The notes beneath the pieces are model-generated. The model made no database searches, was not told the DNA's origin, and saw nothing but the letters and a program-made list of their open reading frames with translations. A stretch of DNA of 64,000 nt. Origin: JBCBGF01 sp038526915. Lineage in GTDB: Bacteria > Pseudomonadota > Alphaproteobacteria > Rhodobacterales > Rhodobacteraceae. A program made the translations under genes and the position numbers. The stretch is from the NCBI GenBank assembly GCA_038526915.1, contig JBCBGF010000001.1:744001-808000 (forward strand), written 5' to 3'. Shown piece by piece: positions 16,903-25,655 of this stretch (its first letter is position 1; every line of letters begins with the position of its first letter).

Positions 16903-18398
16903 CCTGGCTTCTGACCGCCCCCATCATCATCCCCTTCGCCACCGCCGTCATCGCGTTTCTGGCAAAAGACAGCACATCGGGCCGCTGGTGGTCGCTGCTG
17001 GGGTCGATCCTCTTGTTCTTCGCCTCTGTCGCTTTGATGGCCGAGGTCCTGCGCGAAGGCGTGATCGCCGCGCAGATGGGCAGTTGGGGGGCACCCTTTG
17101 GCATCACGCTGGTGGCCGATCTGCTCAGCGCGGTGATGGTGGTGATCACCGCCATAACCGGGCTGGCCGTGGCGATCTATGCGCTGGCCGATATCGACGA
17201 GGCCAAGGAGAAGCTGGGCTATCACGCGCTGTTCCAGGTGCTGATCGCCGGTGTCGTCGGCGCCTTCCTGACCGGCGACCTCTTCAACCTCTATGTCTGG
17301 TTCGAGGTCATGCTGATCTCATCCTTCGGCCTGCTCGTCCTTGGCGGATCGCGCGAACAGATCGATGGCGGCATCAAATACGTGGCCCTAAACCTCGTCT
17401 CCACGATCCTGTTCCTGTCGGGGGTCGGTCTGCTCTATGGCATGACTGGCACCCTGAACCTCGCCGATCTGAGCCTCGCCGTGGAAGAGGTCGAAAACCA
17501 GGGGCTGCTGACGGTTGTCGCGGTAATGTTCATGATCGCCTTCGGGGTGAAGGCCGCGGTCTTCCCGCTGTTCTTCTGGCTGCCCGCGGCCTACCACACC
17601 CCGGCCTTCAGCGTGTCTGCGGTGTTCGCGGGCCTTTTGACCAAGGTCGGTGTCTACGCCCTGATCCGCATGTTCACGCTGGTCTTCGACCATGACATCA
17701 GCTTCACCCACGAAATCCTTCTCTGGGTCGCGGTGTTCACCATGGTGACGGGCGTTCTGGGCGCGGCGGCCCAACAGGATTTCCGTAAGATCCTGAGTTT
17801 CCACATCGTCAGCCAGATCGGCTATATGATCCTTGGCCTCGCACTCTACACCCCGCTCGCCATCGTGGGCGCGGTCTTTTACCTGGTCCACCACATCGTG
17901 GTGAAGGCGAACCTGTTCCTAGTGGCGGGCGTGGCGCAACGGCTTACCGGATCGACGGACTTGCGAAAGATCGGCGGGCTTTACAAATCCTCGCCCGTGC
18001 TTGGCGCGCTGTTCCTAATCCCTGCGTTTTCGCTGGCGGGCTTTCCACCGCTGTCGGGCTTCTGGGCCAAATACCTCCTCGTCAAAGCGTCCCTTGATAT
18101 CGAAGCGTGGTTCATCGCCTTCGTCGCCCTTGCCGTGGGTCTGCTCACCATCTTCTCGATGACCAAGATCTGGGGCGAGGCGTTCTGGAAACCGCATCCC
18201 GAGGGTGTGGAGCCCGTGATGGGCACGATTGATCGCACAGCACTTTGGCCGCTCGTCCTGCCCATCGCGGGTCTGGCGACGCTCACGATCATCATCGGGC
18301 TGAACCCCGATCCCTTCGTGCAATTCGCCGAACGCTCAGCCGCGCAGCTGTTGAGCCCTGACGCCTATGTCCGCGCCGTGTTGGGAGGCGCGCCATGA
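16899..18398 (+). CDS. mrpD: Mrp antiporter subunit D (NuoN/M-like)
   Basis: Antiporter-like membrane subunit of 499 residues with about 14 membrane segments, related to NuoM/NuoN. The key glutamate of the fifth membrane helix is seen in NLYVWFEVMLISSFGLLVL, and the conserved lysine in FGVKAAVFPLFFWLPAAYH. Together with MrpA it forms the proton-translocating core. Both junctions are 4-base overlaps with mrpC and mrpE. Confidence 0.95.
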   Translation: MTWLLTAPIIIPFATAVIAFLAKDSTSGRWWSLLGSILLFFASVALMAEVLREGVIAAQMGSWGAPFGITLVADLLSAVMVVITAITGLAVAIYALADIDEAKEKLGYHALFQVLIAGVVGAFLTGDLFNLYVWFEVMLISSFGLLVLGGSREQIDGGIKYVALNLVSTILFLSGVGLLYGMTGTLNLADLSLAVEEVENQGLLTVVAVMFMIAFGVKAAVFPLFFWLPAAYHTPAFSVSAVFAGLLTKVGVYALIRMFTLVFDHDISFTHEILLWVAVFTMVTGVLGAAAQQDFRKILSFHIVSQIGYMILGLALYTPLAIVGAVFYLVHHIVVKANLFLVAGVAQRLTGSTDLRKIGGLYKSSPVLGALFLIPAFSLAGFPPLSGFWAKYLLVKASLDIEAWFIAFVALAVGLLTIFSMTKIWGEAFWKPHPEGVEPVMGTIDRTALWPLVLPIAGLATLTIIIGLNPDPFVQFAERSAAQLLSPDAYVRAVLGGAP

Positions 18399-18871
18399 AC
18401 CTCTTTGCGCTGAATGTGACGCTCGCGGTCGTCTGGTCCGCGCTTTGGGCCGACTTCTCGCTCTTCCAACTACTTGTGGGCTTTGTCGCGGGCTTCGCCG
18501 GCCTCTGGCTCGCGCAGCCGCTCTTTAACAAACCCAGCTCCTACTTTCGGCGCGCCTATCGGGTGGTCCGACTGATCCTCTATTTCCTCTATGAACTGAT
18601 TTTGTCGAGCTTCCGCGTGGCCTGGGACGTCGTCACACCCACCCATCTCAGCAACCCCGCGATCATACAAATGCCGCTAGATGTGGACAGCGATCTGGAG
18701 ATCCTTTTGGTGACAAACCTCATTTCGCTCACCCCCGGCACGCTGAGCCTCGATGTGACGCCGGACCGGTCGTGCCTGATCGTGCATGCGATGTTTGCCG
18801 ATGATCCCGATGCGCTGATCGCAGAGCTGAAGGGCGGGATGGAGCGTATGGTGAAGGAGGTCTTTGAATAA
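18395..18871 (+). CDS. mrpE: Mrp antiporter subunit E
   Basis: Membrane subunit of 158 residues: three N-terminal membrane segments and a cytoplasmic domain bearing the characteristic TNLISLTPGTLSLDVTPD motif at about residues 107-124. It overlaps the mrpD stop (ATGA) and shares one base with mrpF (TAATG). MrpE is needed for assembly or activity of the complex in other bacteria. Confidence 0.94.
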   Translation: MNLFALNVTLAVVWSALWADFSLFQLLVGFVAGFAGLWLAQPLFNKPSSYFRRAYRVVRLILYFLYELILSSFRVAWDVVTPTHLSNPAIIQMPLDVDSDLEILLVTNLISLTPGTLSLDVTPDRSCLIVHAMFADDPDALIAELKGGMERMVKEVFE

Positions 18872-19182
18872 TGACCGGAACCGAGTTTCTTTATTGGTCC
18901 GTCGATGTGGCCTTTGTCATGGTGATGGTCTCCATCGCGCTGGCCTTCTACCGCATCGCCGTCGGGCCCAGTTTGGCCGACCGGGTGGTGTCGCTGGACA
19001 TGATGACGATCTCTATCGTCGCGTTTTGCGGGCTCTATGCGATCCTGTCTGGCGTCGAGGCATTTCTCGACGTGGCCATCGTGGTGGCGCTGATCGGCTT
19101 TTTGGCAACCGTTGCGCTGGCGCGGTACGCGGAACGGGCGATGCTGCAGCGGCGTGAAACAGAAAAGGCGGACGGGTCATGA
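18871..19182 (+). CDS. mrpF: Mrp antiporter subunit F
   Basis: Small membrane subunit, 103 residues with three membrane segments. The family motif RIAVGPSLADRVVSLDMMT is at about residues 28-46, followed by LDVAIVVALIGFLATVALAR. It overlaps mrpG by 4 bases. Size and order match MrpF. Confidence 0.94.
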   Translation: MTGTEFLYWSVDVAFVMVMVSIALAFYRIAVGPSLADRVVSLDMMTISIVAFCGLYAILSGVEAFLDVAIVVALIGFLATVALARYAERAMLQRRETEKADGS

Positions 19183-19493
19183 GCGGGTATATCGCAGGGT
19201 GCCTTGTGCTGGTGGGCGGTGTCTTCGCGATCATTGCGTCCCTGGGTGTCATCCGCCTGCCGGATGTGCTGACGCGCATGCATGCCTCAACTAAGGCGGG
19301 GACGCTGGCCTCTAGCCTGATCCTTGTGGCCGTGGCGCTTTACTTTGCGGAACTGGCGACCACGACCAAGGTGGTCGCGGCCGTTTTATTCCTGCTGCTG
19401 ACCGCCCCGCTTGCGGGCCACATGATCGGGCGGGCGAGCCTGGGGGATGACGATCACCCGCGTGTCCCGGACGAGGATACCCCTAGGCGTTAG
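19179..19493 (+). CDS. mrpG: Mrp antiporter subunit G
   Basis: Last gene of the mrp operon, 104 residues with three membrane segments. It carries the MrpG signature GVIRLPDVLTRMHASTKAGT at about residues 24-43 and LTAPLAGHMIGRA. The stop codon overlaps that of the convergent polysaccharide export permease gene, so there is no intergenic terminator between the two operons. Confidence 0.95.
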   Translation: MSGYIAGCLVLVGGVFAIIASLGVIRLPDVLTRMHASTKAGTLASSLILVAVALYFAELATTTKVVAAVLFLLLTAPLAGHMIGRASLGDDDHPRVPDEDTPRR

Positions 19494-20332
19494 CTGTGCA
19501 GGATGTCCCGCTTGCCCGTTCGGATCAGCATGAGGCCCACAATCAGGCAGGTCAGGGCAAACCCATAGGCCCAGCCTGATGAGACATAGGCCCCCTCATA
19601 GGCGGGGTAGACCGCGCGCCGCATCTCGCCCGTGACGTGGAACAGCGGGTTGTACCACGCGATGTCCTGTAAGGCGGGGGGCAGGTTCTCGAACACGAAA
19701 AACACCCCCGACACGATGAAGAGCGGTCTGCTAAGGATCGCCCAAAGCCGTTCCCACGCGGGCAAGCGCGGCATGAGCCAGGCGTTCAACGTGCCGACCC
19801 CCGCCGCCAGTAGCGCGGCCATAGCGAGTGCATTGATCATCGCGCCCGCGTCGTAGATGGCCCCGGTATCTTGCGACAGCTCGATCCCGGTCATCACGAT
19901 CAGAAACACCGCCAGATGCGTCATAACGTTCAGCACCCAGCGGGCGATCAGGGCGTCGGTCACCGCAACCGCCGGGTAGGCCAGCAGGGGGCGGGAGAAG
20001 CGGACAGCCGTGCCGACCTTGGCAGCCACGTCGTGAAACAGCATAAATGGCAGATAGCCGGTGGCATAGAACAGGGCGAAGTTCCGGCCCAGCACCGGCG
20101 CCTCAAACACATAGGAAAACACGTAGGTCATCAGCGCAATCGCGGCGATGGGTTCGCCGATGGCCCACAGGTAGCCGCCCGGTGACCGGCCATAACTCGT
20201 GGCCATTTCTCGCAACATCATCGCGGTAATGATGCGCGACGGCGACGGAGGGGGGAGGGTTTGGATCACAGGCAAGTCATGAACGATTTCTTTACGACCG
20301 GTGCCTATACCTTTCAGCAACACCATTAACAT
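19490..20332 (-). CDS. Polysaccharide export ABC permease (KpsM-like)
   Basis: Inner-membrane permease of an ABC-2 type polysaccharide exporter, 280 residues from the Met at 20332; the Met at 20326 is an equally good start, and a more distal one at 20374 would overlap the divergent kpsE-like gene. About six membrane segments are seen, with the family landmarks MLREMATSYGRSPGGYLWAI near the N-terminus and YNPLFHVTGEMRRAVYPAYE before the last helices. It is divergent from the KpsE-like and KpsT-like genes, which supply the periplasmic adaptor and the ATPase. It would export capsule or another polymer; no polymer synthesis genes are nearby. Confidence 0.85.
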   Translation of the reverse strand: MLMVLLKGIGTGRKEIVHDLPVIQTLPPPSPSRIITAMMLREMATSYGRSPGGYLWAIGEPIAAIALMTYVFSYVFEAPVLGRNFALFYATGYLPFMLFHDVAAKVGTAVRFSRPLLAYPAVAVTDALIARWVLNVMTHLAVFLIVMTGIELSQDTGAIYDAGAMINALAMAALLAAGVGTLNAWLMPRLPAWERLWAILSRPLFIVSGVFFVFENLPPALQDIAWYNPLFHVTGEMRRAVYPAYEGAYVSSGWAYGFALTCLIVGLMLIRTGKRDILHS

Positions 20333-20358
20333 TGTCTTAGTCGGCGGGGGATCGCTGC

Positions 20359-21552
20359 GTGAACGCCCAGACATTTGTCAAAGACCCTCTGACACTTGCC
20401 GCCCCGGCCAAGACCCGCCGCCGGATCCCGGCACCACCCATGCCCGCCCCCGCGCCGCCCGCCGGGCCGCGGCATCTTTTGGCCTTCAGCTTTGTGGCGC
20501 TGGTGCTGACCCCGCTGGCCGCCGCAACGGTCTACCTCTTCTGGTTCGCCGCCCCCCAATACGAATCCCGCGCGGGCTTTTCGGTGCGCCAGACCGATGC
20601 ACCGCCCGCACCCGATCTGCTGGGCGGGTTGTCGGGGCGGAGCGGCGTGGGGGCAGCCGACGGCGATATCCTCTATGCCTACCTGACCAGTCAGGATCTG
20701 GTGGCGAAGGTGGATGCCGACCTGAACCTGCGCGCGATTTTTGCGAAGGCAGGGCCGGATGATCCTGTATTCGGATTTGCGCCGGACGGCACGATCGAAG
20801 ATCTGACCCGCTATTGGGGCCGCATGGTCGATGTCTCGCATGACGCGGCGACGGGCCTGCTGTCGCTGCATGTCCGCGCGTTCAGCCCCGACGATGCCCA
20901 GGCCATCGCCCGCGCGGCGGTAGGCCATGGCGGGGCCATGATCAACGAGATGTCGACGGTCGCCCGCGAAGACACGCTGCGCTATGCCCGACAGGACGTG
21001 GCCGACGCCTGGGTGATGCTGAGCGCGGCGCGCGCGGCCTTGACCGAGTTTCGTGCCCGGACCCAGATCGTGGACCCGACGGCGGATGTCAGTGGCCAGA
21101 TGGGCCTTCTCGACAGCCTGCAGGCGCAACTGGCCGATGAGATGATCCGGGCCGATCTTCTGGCCCAGAACTCGACCGCCGACGATCCGCGCACCGCCGC
21201 CGCGCGCCAGCGGATCGAGGTGATCGAGGCGCGCATTGCGGCAGAGCGGGCCAACCTGGGCGGGGGCCGCGACGGGGCGGATTATGCGACCGTCATCGAC
21301 GAATACGAACGTCTGAACGCCGACCTCACCTTCAGTTCCGAGACCTATGCCGCCGCGCGCGCGGCCTTGGAAACCGCACGGGCCGAGGCGCGGCGTCAGA
21401 CCCGCTATCTGGCCCAGCACATCCAGCCCACCCTGGCCGAGCGTTCCACTGCGCCCGATCCCCTGACCGTGCTGGGCGTGTTCGGTCTGTTCCTGACCCT
21501 GATCTGGGGGGCGGGGGCCTTGGTCGTGGCCAGCCTGCGCGACCGGTTGTGA
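20359..21552 (+). CDS. Capsule export inner-membrane protein (KpsE/PCP-3-like)
   Basis: Polysaccharide co-polymerase-type protein, 397 residues. The layout is a proline-rich cytoplasmic N-terminus, a membrane segment at about residues 38-60, a long periplasmic helical/coiled-coil domain (with EYERLNADLTFSSETYAAAR near 315-335), and a C-terminal membrane segment at about 370-393. AAPQYESRAGFSVRQTD right after the first helix is typical of KpsE/CtrB. The GTG start at 20359 has CGGGGGAT at 7-base spacing. It overlaps the ATPase gene by 4 bases. It links the inner-membrane transporter to an outer-membrane exit protein, which is not encoded here. Confidence 0.85.
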   Translation: MNAQTFVKDPLTLAAPAKTRRRIPAPPMPAPAPPAGPRHLLAFSFVALVLTPLAAATVYLFWFAAPQYESRAGFSVRQTDAPPAPDLLGGLSGRSGVGAADGDILYAYLTSQDLVAKVDADLNLRAIFAKAGPDDPVFGFAPDGTIEDLTRYWGRMVDVSHDAATGLLSLHVRAFSPDDAQAIARAAVGHGGAMINEMSTVAREDTLRYARQDVADAWVMLSAARAALTEFRARTQIVDPTADVSGQMGLLDSLQAQLADEMIRADLLAQNSTADDPRTAAARQRIEVIEARIAAERANLGGGRDGADYATVIDEYERLNADLTFSSETYAAARAALETARAEARRQTRYLAQHIQPTLAERSTAPDPLTVLGVFGLFLTLIWGAGALVVASLRDRL

Positions 21553-22271
21553 CAGCGGTTGTCCTCGACCGGGTCTGGGCCGCGCACCGGGCCAAGGGCC
21601 AGCGCGTGCCGATCCTCAACGGTGCAAGTCTGGAGATTCCGTCGGGCCGGGCCATTGCCCTTCTGGGCCGCAACGGGGCCGGAAAATCCAGCCTAATGCG
21701 CCTGATCGCGGGCGCGATGCAGGCCGAGTCCGGTCAGATCCACCGCTACGGTCGGATCTCCTGGCCGGTGGGCCACGCGGGCAGCTTCCACGGCGATCTC
21801 ACTGGGGCGCAAAACGTGCGCTTCGTGGCGCGGGCCTATGGGATCGATGCCTCTGCGCTCGTGGATTTCGTCACCCGGTTCTCCGAACTCGGCGCCTTGA
21901 TGCGCCTGCCGTTCCGGGGATACTCGTCGGGCATGCGCGCGCGGCTGGCCTTTGCCACCTCCATGGGCGTGCCGTTTGACACCTACCTCGTGGACGAGGT
22001 GACAAGCGTGGGCGACGCCGCGTTTCGCGCCCGGTCCGAAGCGATGCTGCGCGATCGGCTGTCGCGTGCGGGTGCGATCATCGTCTCGCACGCACTGGAG
22101 CATCTGGAACAGCTGTGTTCGGCGGGGATCGTCATCGAGAACGGCACCCTGACCTGGCACGACACTGTTAGGGACGCCATCAATCACCACCGCGCGGTGA
22201 TGGGGATCCTGCCGCCTGCCGCGGCCTCTGCAAGGCCCGCGCTGCACCCGGTCCCCGATCCCGCGGCGTAA
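21549..22271 (+). CDS. Polysaccharide export ABC ATP-binding protein (KpsT-like)
   Basis: Cytoplasmic ATPase of the exporter, 240 residues. Walker A is LLGRNGAGKSSLMRLIAG. The signature has the KpsT-type form GYSSGMRARLAFATSMG in place of LSGGQ, and Walker B is TYLVDEVTSVGDAAF, again typical of KpsT. The start is a GTG overlapping the stop of the KpsE-like gene. It works with the divergent KpsM-like permease. Confidence 0.9.
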   Translation: MTAVVLDRVWAAHRAKGQRVPILNGASLEIPSGRAIALLGRNGAGKSSLMRLIAGAMQAESGQIHRYGRISWPVGHAGSFHGDLTGAQNVRFVARAYGIDASALVDFVTRFSELGALMRLPFRGYSSGMRARLAFATSMGVPFDTYLVDEVTSVGDAAFRARSEAMLRDRLSRAGAIIVSHALEHLEQLCSAGIVIENGTLTWHDTVRDAINHHRAVMGILPPAAASARPALHPVPDPAA

Positions 22272-22363
22272 TCCAGGCCCATCACCCAACTCCGCAAGAT
22301 TTGTGATGCCGGCCTGTGCGATGCACAGTCATGAATGCACCACGGGGGTGCGCGGAGGACGGC

Positions 22364-23200
22364 ATGGCCCACAGCTATGAGGCGCGGCTATTGCGGGTGT
22401 TGGATCACATCCACGCCCATCCTGACGGCGATCTGTCGCTCGATGCGTTGGCCGATGTCGCAGCCATGTCGCGGTTTCACTGGCACCGTGTCTTTCATGG
22501 CATGACGGGCGAAACGCTCGCCCAGGCCGTGCGGCGCGTGCGGATGTATCGCGCCGCAGGCTGGCTGGTCCAGACGGACTTGTCAGTGGCCGAGATCGCC
22601 AGGCGGGTGGGCCACGCCAACACCGCGAGCTTTGGCCGGGTCTTCCGCGACGCCTTCGGCATGTCCCCCGGTGCATTCAGAACCCGCGGCGAGTTGCGCC
22701 CGCCGCTTCTGAAGCAAAGAGAAGGAGATCTGCCCATGTTCGCAGTCGACATATCCGACCACCCCGCCCGCACACTGGCCGTGCTGCCCCACCAGGGCGC
22801 CTATCTGGAAATCGGAGGGGTGTTTGAGAAGCTCGGCGCCCTGTTTTCCACCCGCAATCTGTGGGGCCACGCGCGGGGGATGCTGGGGGTTTACTACGAT
22901 GATCCCAATGCCGTGGCTGAGGCTGATCTGCGCAGCCATGCCGGGGTGATCCTGGATGGTCCGGTCGCATTAGAGGCGCCGCTCGAGCCGCTGGATCTGC
23001 CGGCGGGGCGCTATGCGGTGATGCACTACAAAGGGCCTTATACGGGGCTGAAGGCGGCCTATGACTATCTCTATGGCGAGTGGTTGCCCAAGTCAGGCGA
23101 AGAGGTGGGGGATCATCCGCCCATCGAGATCTATCTCAATTCGCCGCAGGAGGTGGCGCCGGAGGACTTGCTGACGGATGTGTGTGTGCCGTTGGCGTGA
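22364..23200 (+). CDS. AraC-family regulator with GyrI-like effector domain
   Basis: Transcription regulator of 278 residues. The start at 22364 is chosen for its GGAGGA 8 bases upstream. Two helix-turn-helix motifs occupy residues 5-105 (LSLDALADVAAMSRFHWHRV and LSVAEIARRVGHANTASFGR). A GyrI-like (Rob/SoxS-type small-molecule-binding) domain follows from about residue 123 to the end, with DLPAGRYAVMHYKGPYTGLK as its core strand-helix region. Such proteins usually respond to hydrophobic compounds or drugs. No obvious target is adjacent. Confidence 0.9.
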   Translation: MAHSYEARLLRVLDHIHAHPDGDLSLDALADVAAMSRFHWHRVFHGMTGETLAQAVRRVRMYRAAGWLVQTDLSVAEIARRVGHANTASFGRVFRDAFGMSPGAFRTRGELRPPLLKQREGDLPMFAVDISDHPARTLAVLPHQGAYLEIGGVFEKLGALFSTRNLWGHARGMLGVYYDDPNAVAEADLRSHAGVILDGPVALEAPLEPLDLPAGRYAVMHYKGPYTGLKAAYDYLYGEWLPKSGEEVGDHPPIEIYLNSPQEVAPEDLLTDVCVPLA

Positions 23201-23242
23201 GCGAAGGCCGCCGTATGGGTTCGCCCGGAACAAGCCGAAGGC

Positions 23243-23384
23243 GCCGGGCGAGCGCCTGCCCGTTCCGGCGGGCTGGCGCTAAGGCCATCGTCACGCTCAG
23301 ACTTTTGCGAAGATGTGCCGTGCTGCCATAAATCACCTTCGCGATCTGTTGCGGCGCCGTCCCACGGGCAGGCGCTCGCCCGGC
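23243..23384. repeat. Perfect 20-base inverted repeat between convergent genes
   Basis: GCCGGGCGAGCGCCTGCCCG at 23243-23262 has its exact reverse complement at 23365-23384; one more base pair extends the match inward. The arms are about 100 bases apart and the second ends 5 bases before the stop codon of the convergent mcl1. It could fold into a large two-way terminator or be a small mobile repeat; neither is proven. Confidence 0.65.
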
Positions 23385-23389
23385 TCGGC

Positions 23390-24346
23390 TCAGCCGCTGA
23401 TCATCTCCGCCTGCCGCACGATCACTTCCGCTTGCCGGATTGACGCCAGATCCACGAGCCGCCCCTTATAGACTGCCGCCCCTGCGCCATCGCGCTTGGC
23501 CTGTTCCATGGCTTCCAGGATTTCCCGCGCCTCGGTCACTTGCGCTTCTGACGGCGTGAACACCTCATTGGCCAGCGCCACCTGCTTGGGGTGGATCGCC
23601 CATTTGCCGACCATGCCGAGGGTCGCTGACCGCAACGCCTGCGCGCGGAACCCATCGTCATCCGAGAAATCGCCAAACGGCCCGTCGACCGGCAAGACAC
23701 CATGCGTCCGACACGCCGCGACGATAGCGGTCTGCGCCCAGTGCCAGGGGTCTGACCAGTATTTCTCACCCTCGCGGTGCATGTAGTAATTTTCCTGCGT
23801 CCCCCCGATGCCTGTCGTCTGCATCCCCATGGACGCCGCAAAATCTGCGGCCCCCAGGCTCATCGCCTGCAGACGCGGGCTGGCGGCGGCGATCTCTTCC
23901 ACATGGGCGATGCCGGCGGCGGTCTCGATAATCACCTCCAGGCTGATCGGCTTGGTGCGCCCCTTTGCAGCCTCGACCGCGGTCACAAGCGCGTCGACCG
24001 CATAGATATCGGCCGCGTTGCCCACCTTGGGGATCATGATCTGATCCACCCGGTCGCTGGCGTTCTCAAGCAGTTCCACCACATCGGCATACCAATAGGG
24101 CGTATCAAGCCCGTTGATCCGCACGCTCAGATACTTCGTCCCCCAGTCGATGTCGCCAATCGCCTGAATGATGTTCTTGCGCGCTTCTGGCTTGTCATCT
24201 GGTGCCACGCTGTCTTCCAGATCGAGGTTGATGACATCCGCCGCGCTGCCCGCCATCTTCTCAAAAATCGCCGGGCGTGAGCCGGGGCCGAACAGCTGGC
24301 AACGGTTCGGGCGGGCAGGGGCGGCGGGTTGGACGCGGAAGGACAT
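23390..24346 (-). CDS. mcl1: L-malyl-CoA/beta-methylmalyl-CoA lyase
   Basis: Lyase of the CitE-like family, 318 residues from MSFRVQPAAPARPNRCQLFG, the length known for Rhodobacter Mcl1. It cleaves beta-methylmalyl-CoA to glyoxylate and propionyl-CoA and L-malyl-CoA to glyoxylate and acetyl-CoA, as in the ethylmalonyl-CoA pathway. Landmarks are the Arg of LFGPGSRPAIF, the metal-binding acidic residues in INLDLEDSVAPDDK, SLEVIIETAAGIAHVEEI, MSLGAADFAASMGMQTTG, and KWAIHPKQVALANEVFTPS. It stands alone and is divergent from the D-glutamate cluster. The start at 24346 is favoured over an upstream Met at 24361. Confidence 0.93.
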   Translation of the reverse strand: MSFRVQPAAPARPNRCQLFGPGSRPAIFEKMAGSAADVINLDLEDSVAPDDKPEARKNIIQAIGDIDWGTKYLSVRINGLDTPYWYADVVELLENASDRVDQIMIPKVGNAADIYAVDALVTAVEAAKGRTKPISLEVIIETAAGIAHVEEIAAASPRLQAMSLGAADFAASMGMQTTGIGGTQENYYMHREGEKYWSDPWHWAQTAIVAACRTHGVLPVDGPFGDFSDDDGFRAQALRSATLGMVGKWAIHPKQVALANEVFTPSEAQVTEAREILEAMEQAKRDGAGAAVYKGRLVDLASIRQAEVIVRQAEMISG

Positions 24347-24601
24347 GGGCAATCTCGGCAATGATGTTTCGTTTTGTCTGGGCTGGGCCTTAGATTATTG
24401 CCCATGATGCTGCAAGTGCATTTCGCGGGTGCAGAAAGCCAGCGTTTGCTCTGTTCCGTGCGTAAGAACCGGGGATTGTCGATGAATTTTGCTCGAATTT
24501 GCAGCGATGGCGAAGAATCGTGCGCGCATCGCCCGCCGGGGGCCGAAAAACAACAAGCAATTCCGGCGCCTAGCTGGCAAACGGCTTAGCGGAGGCTGCC
24601 A
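24347..24601. other. Divergent promoter region of mcl1 and dgcN
   Basis: This 255-base region separates two leftward and rightward genes and must hold both promoters. It is moderately A/T-rich around 24480-24510 (GAATTTTGCTCGAATTTGCA, a loose direct repeat of TTTGC). A short open frame inside (24374-24589) has no coding features. GCGGAGG at 24590-24596 is the dgcN ribosome binding site. Confidence 0.4.
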
Positions 24602-25603
24602 ATGATCAAAACACCGTACCTATTGTTTCTGGGCGACGCGCCCGACCAGCTGGCCGCGAAGGTCGCCCAAGGCATTCGCGACTGGCACCCCCAGGCCTGC
24701 GTGGGCCAGTTGCGCCTGCCCGGCTGCCAGGCCGATGTGGGCCTGCCAGATATGACCTTGGCGGAGGCACGCGCCGCTGGGGCCGAGACGCTGGTGATCG
24801 GCGTGGCGAACCGTGGTGGCGTTATTTCCGATCTGTGGAAGGCGGAATTGCACACCGCGCTCGAACAGGGATTTGATCTGGCGAGCGGTCTGCACAACCT
24901 GTTGCGCGACGAGGCCGATCTGGTCCGCACGGCTCAGGCCCATGGGCGGGTTCTGCACGACGTGCGGGTGCCCACGGTGGACTACCCCATCGCCAACGGC
25001 AAACGCCGCAGCGGCAAGCGGTGCCTCGCGGTAGGAACGGACTGCTCGGTGGGCAAGATGTATACCGCGCTTGCCATGGACCGCACGATGCGTGAGCGCG
25101 GGATGAAAGCGACGTTCCGGGCCACTGGGCAGACCGGCATTTTGATCACCGGCGATGGCGTGCCGCTGGATGCGGTAATCGCCGATTTCATGGCCGGATC
25201 GGTTGAATGGCTGACACCCGACAATGACGCCGATCACTGGGACCTCATCGAAGGGCAGGGGAGCTTGTTCCATGCCTCCTATTCCGGCGTGACCATGGCG
25301 CTGATCCATGGTGGTCAGCCCGACGCCCTGATCCTCAGCCATGAGCCCACGCGCACCCATATGCGAGGCCTCCCGGACTATAGTCTGCCCTCGCTCGAGG
25401 CGTTGCGCGACACCGCGCTGCCGCTCGCGCAGATCGTGAACCCGGGCTGTAAGGTGGTGGCCGTGTCGGTGAACACCAAGGCGATGGGCGAGGATGAGGC
25501 GCTGAGCTACCTCGCCGATGTGGAACAGCGCATGGGCCTGCCGACGGTTGATCCGTTCCGGCAGGGGGCGGATCGCCTTGTCGATGCGCTGGACGCAGTG
25601 TGA
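24602..25603 (+). CDS. dgcN: DUF1611 protein, probable D-glutamate N-acetyltransferase DgcN
   Basis: P-loop protein of 333 residues of the DUF1611 family. The nucleotide-binding-like motif is AVGTDCSVGKMYTALAM at about residues 141-157, preceded by the family's N-terminal Rossmann-like domain. Conserved family segments include EGQGSLFHASYSGVTMALIH and LILSHEPTRTHMRGLPDYSL. In marine bacteria DgcN acetylates D-glutamate to N-acetyl-D-glutamate, which the neighbouring DgcA epimerises. The pair dgcN-dgcA is kept here and a D-amino acid transaminase follows, which supports the assignment. Confidence 0.85.
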   Translation: MIKTPYLLFLGDAPDQLAAKVAQGIRDWHPQACVGQLRLPGCQADVGLPDMTLAEARAAGAETLVIGVANRGGVISDLWKAELHTALEQGFDLASGLHNLLRDEADLVRTAQAHGRVLHDVRVPTVDYPIANGKRRSGKRCLAVGTDCSVGKMYTALAMDRTMRERGMKATFRATGQTGILITGDGVPLDAVIADFMAGSVEWLTPDNDADHWDLIEGQGSLFHASYSGVTMALIHGGQPDALILSHEPTRTHMRGLPDYSLPSLEALRDTALPLAQIVNPGCKVVAVSVNTKAMGEDEALSYLADVEQRMGLPTVDPFRQGADRLVDALDAV

Positions 25604-25612
25604 GAGGGCGGA

Positions 25613-25645
25613 TGCCTCCGGCGGGGATATTTGGGGACCAAAGAC
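25613..25645. repeat. Dispersed intergenic repeat, copy B
   Basis: TGCCTCCGGCGGGGATATTT followed by GGGGACCAAAGAC fills most of the gap between dgcN and dgcA. The core matches copies at 5741, 44069 and 61251. It lies within a same-strand gene set and ends 10 bases before the dgcA start, so it forms the leader of dgcA. Confidence 0.65.
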
Positions 25646-25655
25646 GGGGCCGGGC

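Noticed and set aside
24374..24589. Possible small gene between mcl1 and dgcN
   Set aside because: No ribosome binding site, no conserved features and placement in a divergent promoter region.
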